Shown here in pieces: positions 11,112-21,862 of a stretch of DNA of 64,000 bases (position 1 is the first letter of the stretch; the number at the start of each line of letters is the position of its first letter). Both the position numbers and the translations under genes were made by a program. The notes beneath the pieces were generated by a model that saw nothing but the letters and a program-made list of their open reading frames with translations, searched no databases and was not told the origin of the DNA. This DNA is from Stentor roeselii. Lineage: Eukaryota > Ciliophora > Heterotrichea > Heterotrichida > Stentoridae. The stretch covers positions 1 through 64,000 of the forward strand of contig RSEH01000235.1 in NCBI GenBank assembly GCA_006503475.1, written 5' to 3'.

Positions 11112-13165
11112 TAAATATGAAGGTTCGAAACTCTAAGTATGAGAAGATTAGTGGAAACTTGATATATTAATCACTAGGGTTCTACAGATTAAATTTAAAA
11201 GTTGAGATATCTCTTATTGATGATGCTAAAGCTAAGTTTTTCTCTGATATCAACTTTTAATTGATTTTATCAATAAAAACTTCTAAGAATGCATTCCCTG
11301 CATCATATAGTGCTTCAAAGTTTTTTATTTAAAATTTTTCAAAGCCTATACTGATCATTTTTCACCCTAATCCTTTTCAGTTGCTTGAAAATTGTATTAC
11401 CATTTATTTCTCTAGGAAATTCTTTAGAGGATTAAGTACTCATCGAGCTGTTGATACATTTTAAAGTAGCTCATACAGTACTGATAGCATTCAAATATAT
11501 TTGTATGAAGTAAACTTGCTTTTGAGTTAGTTATTTTCAACATAAAAGGTCTAATTGGAACCTAACCTGGATTAGGATAGTATTTTCGGTAGTTTAAAGA
11601 GTCAATTTAAGGAAAAAGTATGTTTAAAGCCATTCTGAGTGAAATATTCTTAACTAATAACTTTCAAATTATTTATTATTTTTAGATTCAGTCGAATATT
11701 ATATTATTAGTGTTCATTTGTCTATAATTTATGTATATAAAGTAAAATACTAGAGATTATTATTTAAAGAATTATGAATTTTTTCGATAAGATGTACGAG
11801 ATCAATTCTGAATATAAATTATCATCTCATATACAAAATTATAGACTCATTCAAAAATTTAATACTTTTTTAGGTTAATTAAGATTGATGCCTGGATTAA
11901 TTTTATGATTAAATGATCCTCTCTTCAAATAATATTAATCAAGATTTCAATAATAAAGTTAGTATATAAAAAATTTTACCATGTGACCTGAAATTTTGAT
12001 ATTTTCAAAAAGATGTTTGCGTTAAAGCTTCACAATATAAGAATCTATTAGAGTAGTTAAATATTAGTAAAATATATCAGTTTTCTAATACATTATTTCA
12101 TTTTTACTATATACCAAAACCTATCTGAATCATTATCAAATAATAAGCTATTGTATAAAATGACTGCTTTCATTTATAGGTTTGATGAGTATCGTAAGAA
12201 ATGGATCAGGGTTAAAAAATTCCAAGAATCTTTTTGCTTTTCAATGTAAAAAGCTGCTAAATTTCAGGTTTGTTTAAATGTCACATTTAATGTTTTTAAA
12301 ATTATTATAAGTATTTTTGCCTGTCAAGAGGCAGCTTATGCTTATTATAGATAAAAGGCATTCAAAGAAAAATTAATATAGATAGAGACTAGTAAGTTAC
12401 TTTCTTTTAGATTGAAATCAGGAAGAAATTACTTAAACTTATCTTAAGAAAGTTACAAGATTATCTAAATCTTAGCAGAGAGCTTGAGAAGTTAAGGGGT
12501 ATGCTTCGTCTTCAGTATAAACATCGAAGGACGTTTTATTGAATTACAATGATCAACATTGTGTTAAATCTTTGATATTCATTTTATGAAGAATTTTCCA
12601 TAAAATCAAAGTCAAACATTAAAACTGGGCACTTCTCCAAAGTACAATAAAAGTTGTATCAGTAATTTTTGTAAAAATTAAAAACTTGGAATTTAAATCA
12701 CTTTTTCTTCTCATAACATATTTAAGTAAATATCCAACCATATACAAAGCTTCAAGGTACTCTGAGTTTAGACATTTTTCATATAATGATCTTGTAATCT
12801 TAGATACTATATACTTATCTTGTTACTTTTTTGATAATTTATAGTGCTTCAAGTTTATAATTCTGGAAGTACCTCTGAGGATATTGAAGCGATCTTATAT
12901 CATTCAAACATGAAACCTTTCCGAATGTAATTAATAAGTTTATTTTAGTACAAAGTAATAGTGAAATAATAACAGAATTATAATGAAAAATAAAATTTAA
13001 GAGTGTTAGAATTAATATAAGCCAGAAAGTCTATTTAATGTAAAAAGTTAAGTGCATACAATTATATAAATCATTTCATTTTTGATATTAATTTATTCAC
13101 TTTTCACACTTTAATAAATATTTACAATAATTTTCATTCATTTTGAAGATTTCTAATCTTATTTA
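11112..13165. other. Long AT-rich region with possible coding relics
   Basis: Two kilobases without an intact gene. Two patches look protein-like. On the minus strand, 12619-12795 is open and encodes NSEYLEALYMVGYLLKYVMR followed by about 30 residues to a TAA. On the plus strand around 12410-12540, KKLLKLILRKLQDYLNLSRE is followed by LEKLRGMLRLQYKHRRTFY and a stop. Neither has an ATG in a sensible place nor a family I recognise. They may be relics or chance open stretches. No RNA gene or repeat was seen. Confidence 0.35.
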
Positions 13166-15731
13166 TTACCTAGGTATAACTGAACTTGAAATCGTTTCAG
13201 TAATATCATTTTCAAATAATTTTCTGAGTTGATTAAAATGGAAACGCTCTTCAGGTTCACATAACATCTTTTGAAGTAAATTTTGTAGCCATTTCAAGTT
13301 CATTTTTTCCAGTTTTTGAATAAATAAATCTAAATTTTGCTTTATTTTTGAGATATTTTCTAAGTGAGCTAACTGAAGAATAACTAAACCCAAAGAGAAA
13401 ACATCGCATTTTTCTAGATCTTTTATTTCAATATCTTCTTCAGGAGATTTATAGTCTTTCAATAAATTGGTTGTAGATTCGTACCAATCATCATCAACTT
13501 TTGTTACTGCAAAAATAAATTCGGTTATTGCAAAGTTAAAATTTTCGTCAACTAGAAATGATTTTGAACTAATAAAACGATGCAGAATGTTATGATTTGC
13601 TAAAAATGCAAATGATTCAATTAAAGATTTAACAATGATTGCAAGTTGGGTTGCTGGAAGAGTATATTCACCTGATGACTTGAGATTTTTCAATTCATTT
13701 ATTAAATCAATGAGATTCATACCATAGTTGTTGATTACAATTGAAAAACTATTTTCTGATTTAATTGAGCCAAAGTATTCACAAAAAGATGTTTCATTAT
13801 TTCTATATTTATCTAAAAGCTCATAGCACTTTGCTTCTTTTTCAAACTCAAACTCAATTTTTTTTGCTAGCTTTTTACTTATATTTTCATTGAAAATATA
13901 TTTCTTGACAAGGACCTTTCTCGTAGAATAAATTGAGCAGAATAGCTCGATTCTAAAATGTTTATGATTAATTGTTTCATATAAGTAATTTCCAGAGAGT
14001 TCTTCAATATTAATAAATTTTTTCATTTCTAACAACTTCCAATTGTAATTATTCTGAGTGCTGATATTTATATATTCTCTAGTTTTTATAAGCTGGGCCC
14101 ATAAATTCTTTATCTTTTGCTTTGCATCAAATTCACTTATCGAATTATACAAAAACATCAAAATTTGGTTATAATATTCTCCTTCTATATTAGCTTTATT
14201 ATTTATGGTTTTATAAAAGTATTCTGTAAGGATTATGCTTGCATCATAATCTAGATACCGCAGATTATAATTCAATTTTGCAAATTTAGTAAGGTATTTA
14301 GATAAATATAGTGCTTTTTCAGTTCTTTTATTGGTATTAAATTGTTGAAGGTATTCACTAACAATAATTGGCAGTTGCTCCTCAATTTTTATTTTACTTT
14401 TATAATATTGATTATAGTAATCATAGATAAACACAGCTACTTTTGCATCATTTAATAGTAATTTAAGATCTTTTCTTTTAATTATGCACCTTGAGAGATT
14501 TTCATTTATTATATATAACAATTTGTTCCAAAAGCTTATCTTAAAAATACTGTACTCATATACAGCTAATAGATATTTTTCATTATTCATAAAAAAAATC
14601 CCTTTAAGTTCAGAGTTATCATATCTTAAACTAAAATCTTCTTTACCATTCGTGATACTACAACTGATAAAGTTGTTCTTATCATTAGTTTCAATTGTAA
14701 ATAATCCGTCTTTGGAACATATAGGTATAACATTGTTAGTTGATAATATATTACTTTTTATAGAATTTATCCAGCTTGTTAGATTTTGATCAATACTTGT
14801 TTTAGAATAATTTTCCAAATTTAGAACTTCTCTTTGCTCTTTTATATTCCAGATTTTAACCGTGTCTTTTAATCCAAATGCTAGATAATTTTCATCAGGA
14901 GAGTAAGAACAACAATATACCCTACCATATTGTCCTCTCAGAGTGAACTGTTTTTTTAGCTGTTTTATATTCCAGATTATGACCATGTCTTTTGATCCTG
15001 TTGCTAGATAATTTTCACCAGGAGAGTAAGAACAGGAATATACCCTATCTAAATTTCCATTCATAGTAAGCTCTTCTCTTAGCTCTTTTATATTCCAGAT
15101 TTTAACCGTACCTTTTGATCCAGTTGCAAGATAATTTCCATCTGGTGAGTAAGAACAGCAAAATACAAAACCTGAATGTTCATTCAGAGTTACCTCTTCT
15201 CTTTTCTCTTTTATATTCCAGATTTTAACCTCTGTCTTTTGATCCTGTTGCTAGATAATTTCCATCAGGAGAGTAAGAACAGCAATATACCCAATCTAAA
15301 TGTCCATTCATAGTAAACTCTTCTCTTTGCTTTTTTATATTCCAGATTTTAACCTTGCTGTCTCCTGATCCAGTTGCCAGATAATTTCCATCAGGAGAGT
15401 AAGAACAGCAATATACCCAATTTGAATATCCATTCAGAGTGAACTCTTTTCTTTGCTCTTTTATATTCCAGATTTTAACCTTGCTGTCTTCTGATCCAGT
15501 TGCCAGGTAATTTCCATCAGGAGAGTAAGAACAGCAAGATATCAAATCTGAATGTCCTTCTTCTTCAAAAGCACTCATCGGCCATGAATATGCTTTTTCT
15601 TTATATTTCGAATACCTTTTATAGTATTTATATATTTTTCTTTGAAGCTCAGCTCGTTGACAATCATCATTATCTTCAGGAATTTCGAGTATTACTCCCA
15701 TCGCTGCTTTGCGTGAATCAGATTCGACCAT
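13166..15731 (-). pseudogene. WD40-repeat array fused to a C-terminal pseudokinase domain, split by a frameshift
   Basis: From ATG 15731 a short N-terminal region leads into tandem WD40 units built on (C)CCSYSPDGNYLATGS..-VKIWNIK, about 42 residues each. At about 15226-15232 the frame shifts inside a repeat (GSKDRG then stop), and the next frame carries on with VKIWNIK and three more units. A long middle region (about 250 aa) follows, then a kinase-like fold from roughly 14030. A VxVKK lysine is kept, but HRD has become HRF (ILHRFISSKSFLVD), DFG is ITEF and APE is SPE, while CDVFSLGLVI of sub-domain IX is clear. The kinase part is therefore probably non-catalytic. Frameshift origin: slippage in near-identical repeats, an assembly error, or true inactivation. 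If not fused, 15225-15731 and 13166-15064 are two separate frames. Confidence 0.6.
14930..15560 (-). repeat. Tandem DNA repeat encoding near-identical WD40 units
   Basis: The segment tccatcaggagagtaagaac (plus strand) and the ttttatattccagattttaac segment recur about every 126-129 bp through this span, giving at least four closely similar WD40 units plus more diverged flanks. Nucleotide similarity beyond what protein selection requires indicates recent unit duplication or gene conversion. The frameshift at about 15228 lies inside one of these units. Confidence 0.75.
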
Positions 15732-17140
15732 TTATTGTCTTAGATTTTCAAGTCAAAATATACATTTGATAGTTTATACTTAATCTAATCAAAATAATAA
15801 TTATCTTCTATTTTAATTCTAGTTAAATACTCTGCTAAATTCAATAAATAATACTTCAAAATTGTACCAAGGGTAGGTAAACAATTCAAGAGTTTAATAA
15901 TGACTCAGTTTATCTTTTAAATCAAATATTGATAATGAAGCAAACTCAGAATTAATCTTCCTTCAATTCCTTAAAACAAACTTCAATCCCAAATTGTCAG
16001 TTATATAGTATTCTTCTTATTTAATCTCTAGAGGATATGATAATATTACGATCTTTTTTGTGTTTAATCATTAATTATCATCTAAGTATCGACTAGTTTA
16101 CTCTGATTGGCCTTTCCACTACTATTAAAAATTTGAAACTTGAAGGACAATGCTTGATATTTATATCATTGTCTAATGTTAATAACTTTAGTTTTCTTTA
16201 AATATGAACATGGTCTGCAATTTTGGCTTTTTGATTAATTGAGATTAAATTTTATTAGATAGCTTTAAGAATAATAGGCTAGAATGGAAAGATAAGCAAT
16301 GAATTTTATCATGGCTGAGTAATGAAGTTTCATTTATATATTCGGTAGGTTTGGATTTTTTTGAGATATATTTTTCTAAGTTTACTAGAAGGTTAGCTCT
16401 GTGTATGCTTCATGTTTACAAGATAGTTCAGCATAAGCTTTTATTAGATTTTCGTAAGATTCTGAGTGATCATTGCATTAATGTGTAATTTCAGGGTAAT
16501 TTTTACAAGAATCTCTTATATTCTGAGAGTAGGACATATTTTTAGCCATGGTTTTAACTTAAAATATATATGAATTAGGCCTTGAGATTAGCCTTTCTTA
16601 GCATAAGATAATGATTTTACTATATACTTTGTTTTAATTAATCTCAAACAGTTATCCAAAGCAAAGTCTTTAAACCAATATCTTCGATACCCTGAATCTA
16701 AAGGTATCTGTTTCTGAATTTTTTAAAATATTATATAGTTGTAATACTTGCAGTTTGTAAAACGATTGATTATTTCAATTATGTAAAAATTAATTGATAA
16801 AGTATCAGTGCAAACACCTCTGGCCACTTATAGCATTTATTATATTCAAATTTTATATATTCTTTGTTTGTGCAATAATATAATTTCATTTATATTATAC
16901 TTTCTTCTGTCTAGATTTTATATGTTTGCCTTCTTTAATTAAATATCATCATTCCAAATTCAGGCTATTATTGGATGGATTTGATAAAGCTTGCTACTTT
17001 TTACCGAAATGAGCAGACTTCGTAAAGAATTTTCTTAGACAACTAAAGAACATCTGCACAAAATTTTGAATATGATTGAATCACCTCTATCAATAATAAT
17101 ATATTAATTTATGATGATTCATTATCTAACGTTTACTTAT
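15732..17140. other. AT-rich gene-poor region
   Basis: About 1.4 kb with no intact gene. On the plus strand a roughly 50-codon open patch near 16345-16500 (FTRRLALCMLHVYKIVQHKL then LLDFRKILSDHCINV and a stop) looks mildly protein-like but has no start or family. Otherwise I see nothing. Confidence 0.35.
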
Positions 17141-17980
17141 CTAACTATCCAAATCAAATAGATTACTTGAAACTAAACTTTTCTTTTTCTTCAAATTTTC
17201 TTTTAGTAAGCATTTTACATCACTCTCATTGATAAAAATAAGAAAATTAAAAAACCCTTCAAGATTTCTAATAACAGAAGCAAAAATATCAAACTCAACT
17301 TTTCTAATATATAAACAATTGAGTAGTCTACTAATAGACATTGGTAAATAAACAATACATAATATTATAGGATAATTTTTGATCTTTTTGACAACTTTGT
17401 CTAGATTTCCACTAGATAATCTTTTAAGTTTTCTTGAAACAATCACAGAAATAATAGAATTGAAGATAATACAAATCCAATACATTCCATAAGTCAATCC
17501 AATTGCAAAACCAAATTCCTCATAATTAGGTGCATTTTCAATTTTTATCCAACACCATGCACCTGATCTTCCACCGTATAATCCCAGGACAAGTGGAATG
17601 GCACTCAAAGCAAAGCTTAGGGAATTTATTACGAAAAGTGGTGTGTAAATACCATACTTCAGGGGTGAATTTTGTTTTATAACAACTGAGAATGTTTCGA
17701 AAGAAATGTAAGCAATCCAAAAAATATTTACAAGTGAAGTTGCTATTCTGATATAACTTTGAATAATGCATAATGTATCTGATCTTGTAATTACTGCTGG
17801 GAGGACTATATTCAAATAAGAAATAATTTCGATGATTGATAGAATAAATATAAGAGTATATTCTTTGTTTTTTCTAATATACTCTGAAGCAATACAAATA
17901 GTAACAATAAAAACGCAGGAAATTATACTTATACAGGAAAAAGGTAAAACTATAAAGTATTCAATCGCTACTATTTCCAT
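17141..17980 (-). CDS. cAMP-receptor-like seven-transmembrane protein (GPCR)
   Basis: The product is 279 aa starting at ATG 17980. Seven hydrophobic helices fill the protein: about 8-30, 40-62, 76-100, 112-134, 156-180, 202-222 and 232-252. A conserved-looking WCWI after TM4 (SGAWCWIKIENA) and cysteines at TM3 (TLCIIQSYIR) resemble the TM3/extracellular-loop-2 disulphide and WCWI motif of the Dictyostelium cAMP receptor/GCR family and related protist receptors. The N-terminus is only a few residues and there is no large ectodomain. The tail is short and Ser/Lys-rich. Location would be the plasma membrane, acting through heterotrimeric G proteins or an alternative partner; the ligand is unknown. 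It is isolated in the AT-rich half and appears intact. Confidence 0.7.
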   Translation of the reverse strand: MEIVAIEYFIVLPFSCISIISCVFIVTICIASEYIRKNKEYTLIFILSIIEIISYLNIVLPAVITRSDTLCIIQSYIRIATSLVNIFWIAYISFETFSVVIKQNSPLKYGIYTPLFVINSLSFALSAIPLVLGLYGGRSGAWCWIKIENAPNYEEFGFAIGLTYGMYWICIIFNSIISVIVSRKLKRLSSGNLDKVVKKIKNYPIILCIVYLPMSISRLLNCLYIRKVEFDIFASVIRNLEGFFNFLIFINESDVKCLLKENLKKKKSLVSSNLFDLDS

Positions 17981-19212
17981 TTTCTTATCTAGTATTTACA
18001 TAAACTTTTGATCGCAGGATAATATATCCCATCGCCGATTATATGAAACTTATGAAAGAATGATTTAAACTAATATTTTATTTTCTTTGAGCTATTGGTT
18101 AATTACTTCAAGAAATATTGAATATCTGTAGTCAGTGTAAAAATTAAATTAATTAAGCTTTTAAAATATTACAGAGTATCATATCCTTAAAGAATTTCAA
18201 AGGCTTTCAGCAAATAATATACTAAAATCTACAGTATTCACAACAGATTACTTGAATCGGAGATTTAAGTTAAAAGATATCATTCATTTGGCCTTATTAG
18301 TTATATTTATAAGCCTTGCCTTAAGCTTAAAATTCTAAGAAATAATTGTCAAAAGGTCAATCCTTTATTCAAAAAACATCAAAACTTAATATAGGTGTAA
18401 AGGCTGATTAGAATCTGGGCATTCTATGTATATCTCTACAATAGATATTTTGAAATTCAGATGATGAGTAAACTGTATAGATATTATATAAAATCATATT
18501 ATCCTTAAATTTTTGGGAAAGAAGTGAAAGGATGTGTATGTTTAGACTTCTTTGTATAATAATACTCTTCATGGCAAGATAGTTCAATAATCATAGATTA
18601 AAAAATAAGATTTCGGTTTAGTTGCTAGTTGTTGCATAATCTGAAATAAATGCATGCACATTATAAACTATTAGAGTTAAATTACTTTTATGAATTACAA
18701 AGTTAAAGACTATACATTATTCGCAACGAGGTATGCTAACATTTTTTAAATACTATTGTAACTCTTGCATGAATCAATCGTAAAAATTCTAAATTATTCT
18801 AATACTTATTCTAAAATTTGATCTCTCCATCCAAACAGCTCTTCTTCAATATTCACATCTAGAGTAAATTATTTAAACACACAGGTCGAATCAAGTAATT
18901 ACCTCGAAAAAAAAAATGCAAAACATTTAAAACTCGTCAGATAAATTGATCTTTTTTGAATCAAGATATTCCTGATCGACCATCAGACAAAGCTCAATAG
19001 AAATCGATTATTAAAACATATAAATTTTGTCCCAGTTAGATGCTCAGATAATATTCTCACTATCAGTATCAAATCAAATCTATTCAAATAGCCAAAAAAA
19101 GTTATTATCTTCATCCCTCATATAAATACCGTCAAACATGATAATCAAATATTCTCCCAACTCTCAAAAAAACAATTATAATCAAATCCTTAAGTCAATC
19201 TTATTAACAATA
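17981..19212. other. AT-rich gene-poor region, boundary to the compact half
   Basis: About 1.2 kb with no gene, RNA or repeat that I can support. It marks the change from the sparse, AT-rich left third to the compact gene-dense part. Confidence 0.5.
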
Positions 19213-19773
19213 TTAGAAAATCCTTCTAGTTCTCCAGACATTTCTATTCTCACACCCAACATTCATCCTAGCGACATCTCTGCACTTGCGATTTGAACCA
19301 TTTCTACTACTTGGTGTAAAACTAAACCCTCTTGAATTAGTGACTTCTGAAGTATCTTCTTCATTTTTAATGTACTTCTGATAAGCCAAATCGACTTTCT
19401 CAGCAAGGGAGTTATCATTGCACGCCAAGCTTTCTGAAGGAGTTTCAATCTGATTTATATCTTCACAATCGTTAAACGAGTTGACAAGGTACCTTAAGTT
19501 GACCTGAAAAGTCTGTCTTTTAAAAGCATTTCTTTTAGGCAAGTTGATCCCAGGCCTTAAACATGCTGATTTATTATCAGATCGCCTTAAAGAAGTGAAG
19601 TTTTGCACAGACTTGACAAGTCTTTTCGATTTCAAGCAGATAATCGTTGGAGAGTTGCCTTCACTAGGAGTTATCATTTTAGATTCATTTCCCATTTTCA
19701 AGTTAATGCATTCTTGAGTGTCCTTATTCGACCTTTGCGCTTCTTTCCTTAAGACATACTTTTTGATAGACAT
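19213..19773 (-). CDS. Hypothetical basic, low-complexity protein
   Basis: The product is 186 aa from ATG 19773 (MSIKKYVLRKEAQRSNKD). The frame extends upstream to a TTG, which I do not take as the start. Rich in Ser, Asn, Lys and Arg, with no hydrophobic segment and no recognised domain. It is probably largely disordered, with several RRS/KRxxS sites that could be kinase substrates. It is divergent from the acyltransferase at 19851 with a gap of about 77 bp, so they likely share an upstream region. Coding status is supported by length and non-repetitive composition only. Confidence 0.5.
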   Translation of the reverse strand: MSIKKYVLRKEAQRSNKDTQECINLKMGNESKMITPSEGNSPTIICLKSKRLVKSVQNFTSLRRSDNKSACLRPGINLPKRNAFKRQTFQVNLRYLVNSFNDCEDINQIETPSESLACNDNSLAEKVDLAYQKYIKNEEDTSEVTNSRGFSFTPSSRNGSNRKCRDVARMNVGCENRNVWRTRRIF

Positions 19774-19850
19774 TCGAGTTGTGTTTAATAATATAATCAA
19801 ATAACTCCATCAAAACTTACAAAAATTAATCAAAATTCTTTCCATTAAAA

Positions 19851-21839
19851 ATGAACTTGTTGCGTTTGTTGCATATACTGCTCCTCCCAGCAGTCATTTC
19901 TTCTAACAAATGCTCTTCAATTCTGAGTGATGAAGGCCAGTCATTGATCCAGTTGTTGATCGGAGACCACACGAACCAAAAGTTACAAAGCATTGCAGCC
20001 CAGCAGCTGGCCTATTCAGGAAAAGACCTGAACGACTTAGGCCACTGGTCTTCATGCACTCGTCTAAAGAACTCTCATTACTTAGTGGTAGACTTTCAGA
20101 TGTTTCCCCCTTTCCAGTCAAAAGTTGGTCTTTGTGTTCCGAAAGAATGTTCTGCTGGAGACTTAAAAAAACTGATAACCTCTGGTTCATTGAAAAGTCA
20201 CCCAGTGCTCAAATCAAGCTGGTCCTCTGACAAGATCAAGGTCTTCAAGCCAGAAACTGACGATGCCACATTCGGAGTTTACTTGGCCTGGTTCTTCGTC
20301 GCCGCTTTAATTCTCGTGATCGCGTATGGGACTTACCTCGACATCAAACTGACTCCACCTAAAAAGCAAGAAGTAAGTGTTGAAATGGGAGAACCTGCAG
20401 CAATGCCTGAAGCTCCAGCTCAGCAGAGAAGACTTCCTAAATACGTGGTCCTACTTCAATGTTTTTCATTCACCAAGAACTGGAACTCGCTTTTTTTCAG
20501 ACCTTTCAGCGACTCAACAGTGATTTTAGATGCAGTCAGAGCGATTTCAATCTTGTGGGTGGTCTCGTCTCATGTCAAGCTGACACGGTTGATGGACTTG
20601 ATGTACAACATTGAGGACTTGACTCATGCTTATAAAAATTTCTTTCTTACTGTTTTGGCATCAGGGACTCTCGCTGTTGATGGTTTTTTTTGGCTTTCAG
20701 GATTTTTGTTGGGGTACTTGATTCTTGACGAAGCTGCGAAGAAGAAAGGAAGAATCAACTGGGGAATGGCAATTGTGGCGAGGTTGTTAAGACTTTGGCC
20801 TACTTATATTTTTACTTTGATCTTGGTGAACTTCTTGGTTGGTAATATCGGAGAAGGACCGAAGTGGGACCAGGTGGAAGACGTGTTACAAGCGGATTGT
20901 TCTAAGTACTGGTGGACGAATTTGCTTTTTATCAACAATATCTACCCGTGGTACGTCGGAAATGACTGCATTGGACAAAGCTGGTACATGGCAGCGGATG
21001 TGCAGATTTTCTTGATGATCATTCCTTGCGTCATCGTCTATCTCAAGTTCCCTAAACACTACGGCTGGATTTTTCTGGGACTGGTCATCGCGTTGTGCTT
21101 TGTTTACAGAATCGTCGTTTCATTCCACTATAAAATCATCATTTCTGTCATCAGCCGATTACAGGTTATCAAGCATTACAAGAAACTTCATCAGTCTTCT
21201 ATCTCGAGGGTGACTCCTTATTTCATAGGACTTTTTTCAGGTTTTCTGATGAACTTGAAGAAAACAGGGAAGTCAAACGACGCGATTTTGAAGTTAATCC
21301 ACCAGTTTTACCAGTCAAAAATACGTTCTTATATTTCATTTGTGATCGGTTTTGCACTGTTCGTAGTAGTTCTGTACATCCCTTACAATGTCTACGCAGA
21401 TGGAGAAAATGACTTCCTGGGGTACAGTAGAGAAGGGAACTATACATTCAACGGGTTTTACAATCTGATCTCATCTCTTTCTTACTCCTTCATGCTGATC
21501 CCCATTCTTTACGAGCAAATCCCAGCTCTTCAAACGATTCTTTCCCTCGACCTCTGGGTGCCGATAGCGAAGTCTTCCTTCAGTATTTACTTCGTCCACA
21601 TCACAATCATCAGGACTTACGTGGCAAGCGAAGAAAGCGCTTCACTCTTCACCAACATGAACATCTTCACTGACATGATCTTCTTAGGATTCGTTTCAGT
21701 CGTCGCTGGAATGTTGGTCTTTGTTGCAGTTGAAAACCCTTTCGGCAAGTTAATCAAAATCCTGATGACTCCAGCAAGACCTGCACGAAAAGAACAGCCG
21801 CTGATACCGACTGAGTTGAAAGACAAGGCGATTAACTAG
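19851..21839 (+). CDS. NRF-6-type membrane acyltransferase (acyltransferase-3 family)
   Basis: The product is 662 aa. A signal peptide (MNLLRLLHILLLPAVISS) is followed by a cysteine-containing extracytoplasmic NRF domain (about 20-135, with CTRLKNSHYLVVDF and VGLCVPKECS), a first TM (about 143-165) and a cytoplasmic linker. The acyltransferase-3 membrane domain runs from about 220 to 640, with DAVRAISILWVVSSHV, SGTLAVDGFFWLSGFLLGYL, RLLRLWPTYIF, LFINNIYPW and IGQSWYMAADVQIF. These are the hallmarks of the nose-resistant-to-fluoxetine (nrf-6) family in animals and protists, thought to acylate or handle lipids and hydrophobic molecules at a membrane. The canonical histidine is kept in SSHVK. 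It ends at TAG, 23 bp from the convergent pseudokinase gene. Codon use is more GC-rich than in the left third. Confidence 0.85.
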   Translation: MNLLRLLHILLLPAVISSNKCSSILSDEGQSLIQLLIGDHTNQKLQSIAAQQLAYSGKDLNDLGHWSSCTRLKNSHYLVVDFQMFPPFQSKVGLCVPKECSAGDLKKLITSGSLKSHPVLKSSWSSDKIKVFKPETDDATFGVYLAWFFVAALILVIAYGTYLDIKLTPPKKQEVSVEMGEPAAMPEAPAQQRRLPKYVVLLQCFSFTKNWNSLFFRPFSDSTVILDAVRAISILWVVSSHVKLTRLMDLMYNIEDLTHAYKNFFLTVLASGTLAVDGFFWLSGFLLGYLILDEAAKKKGRINWGMAIVARLLRLWPTYIFTLILVNFLVGNIGEGPKWDQVEDVLQADCSKYWWTNLLFINNIYPWYVGNDCIGQSWYMAADVQIFLMIIPCVIVYLKFPKHYGWIFLGLVIALCFVYRIVVSFHYKIIISVISRLQVIKHYKKLHQSSISRVTPYFIGLFSGFLMNLKKTGKSNDAILKLIHQFYQSKIRSYISFVIGFALFVVVLYIPYNVYADGENDFLGYSREGNYTFNGFYNLISSLSYSFMLIPILYEQIPALQTILSLDLWVPIAKSSFSIYFVHITIIRTYVASEESASLFTNMNIFTDMIFLGFVSVVAGMLVFVAVENPFGKLIKILMTPARPARKEQPLIPTELKDKAIN

Positions 21840-21862
21840 TTAACCCCGAATAGAATAGCAAC

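Noticed and set aside
11120-11140. tRNA B-box-like ggttcgaaactc
   Set aside because: No A-box or foldable acceptor/anticodon arms; it lies at the start of the decayed receptor gene.
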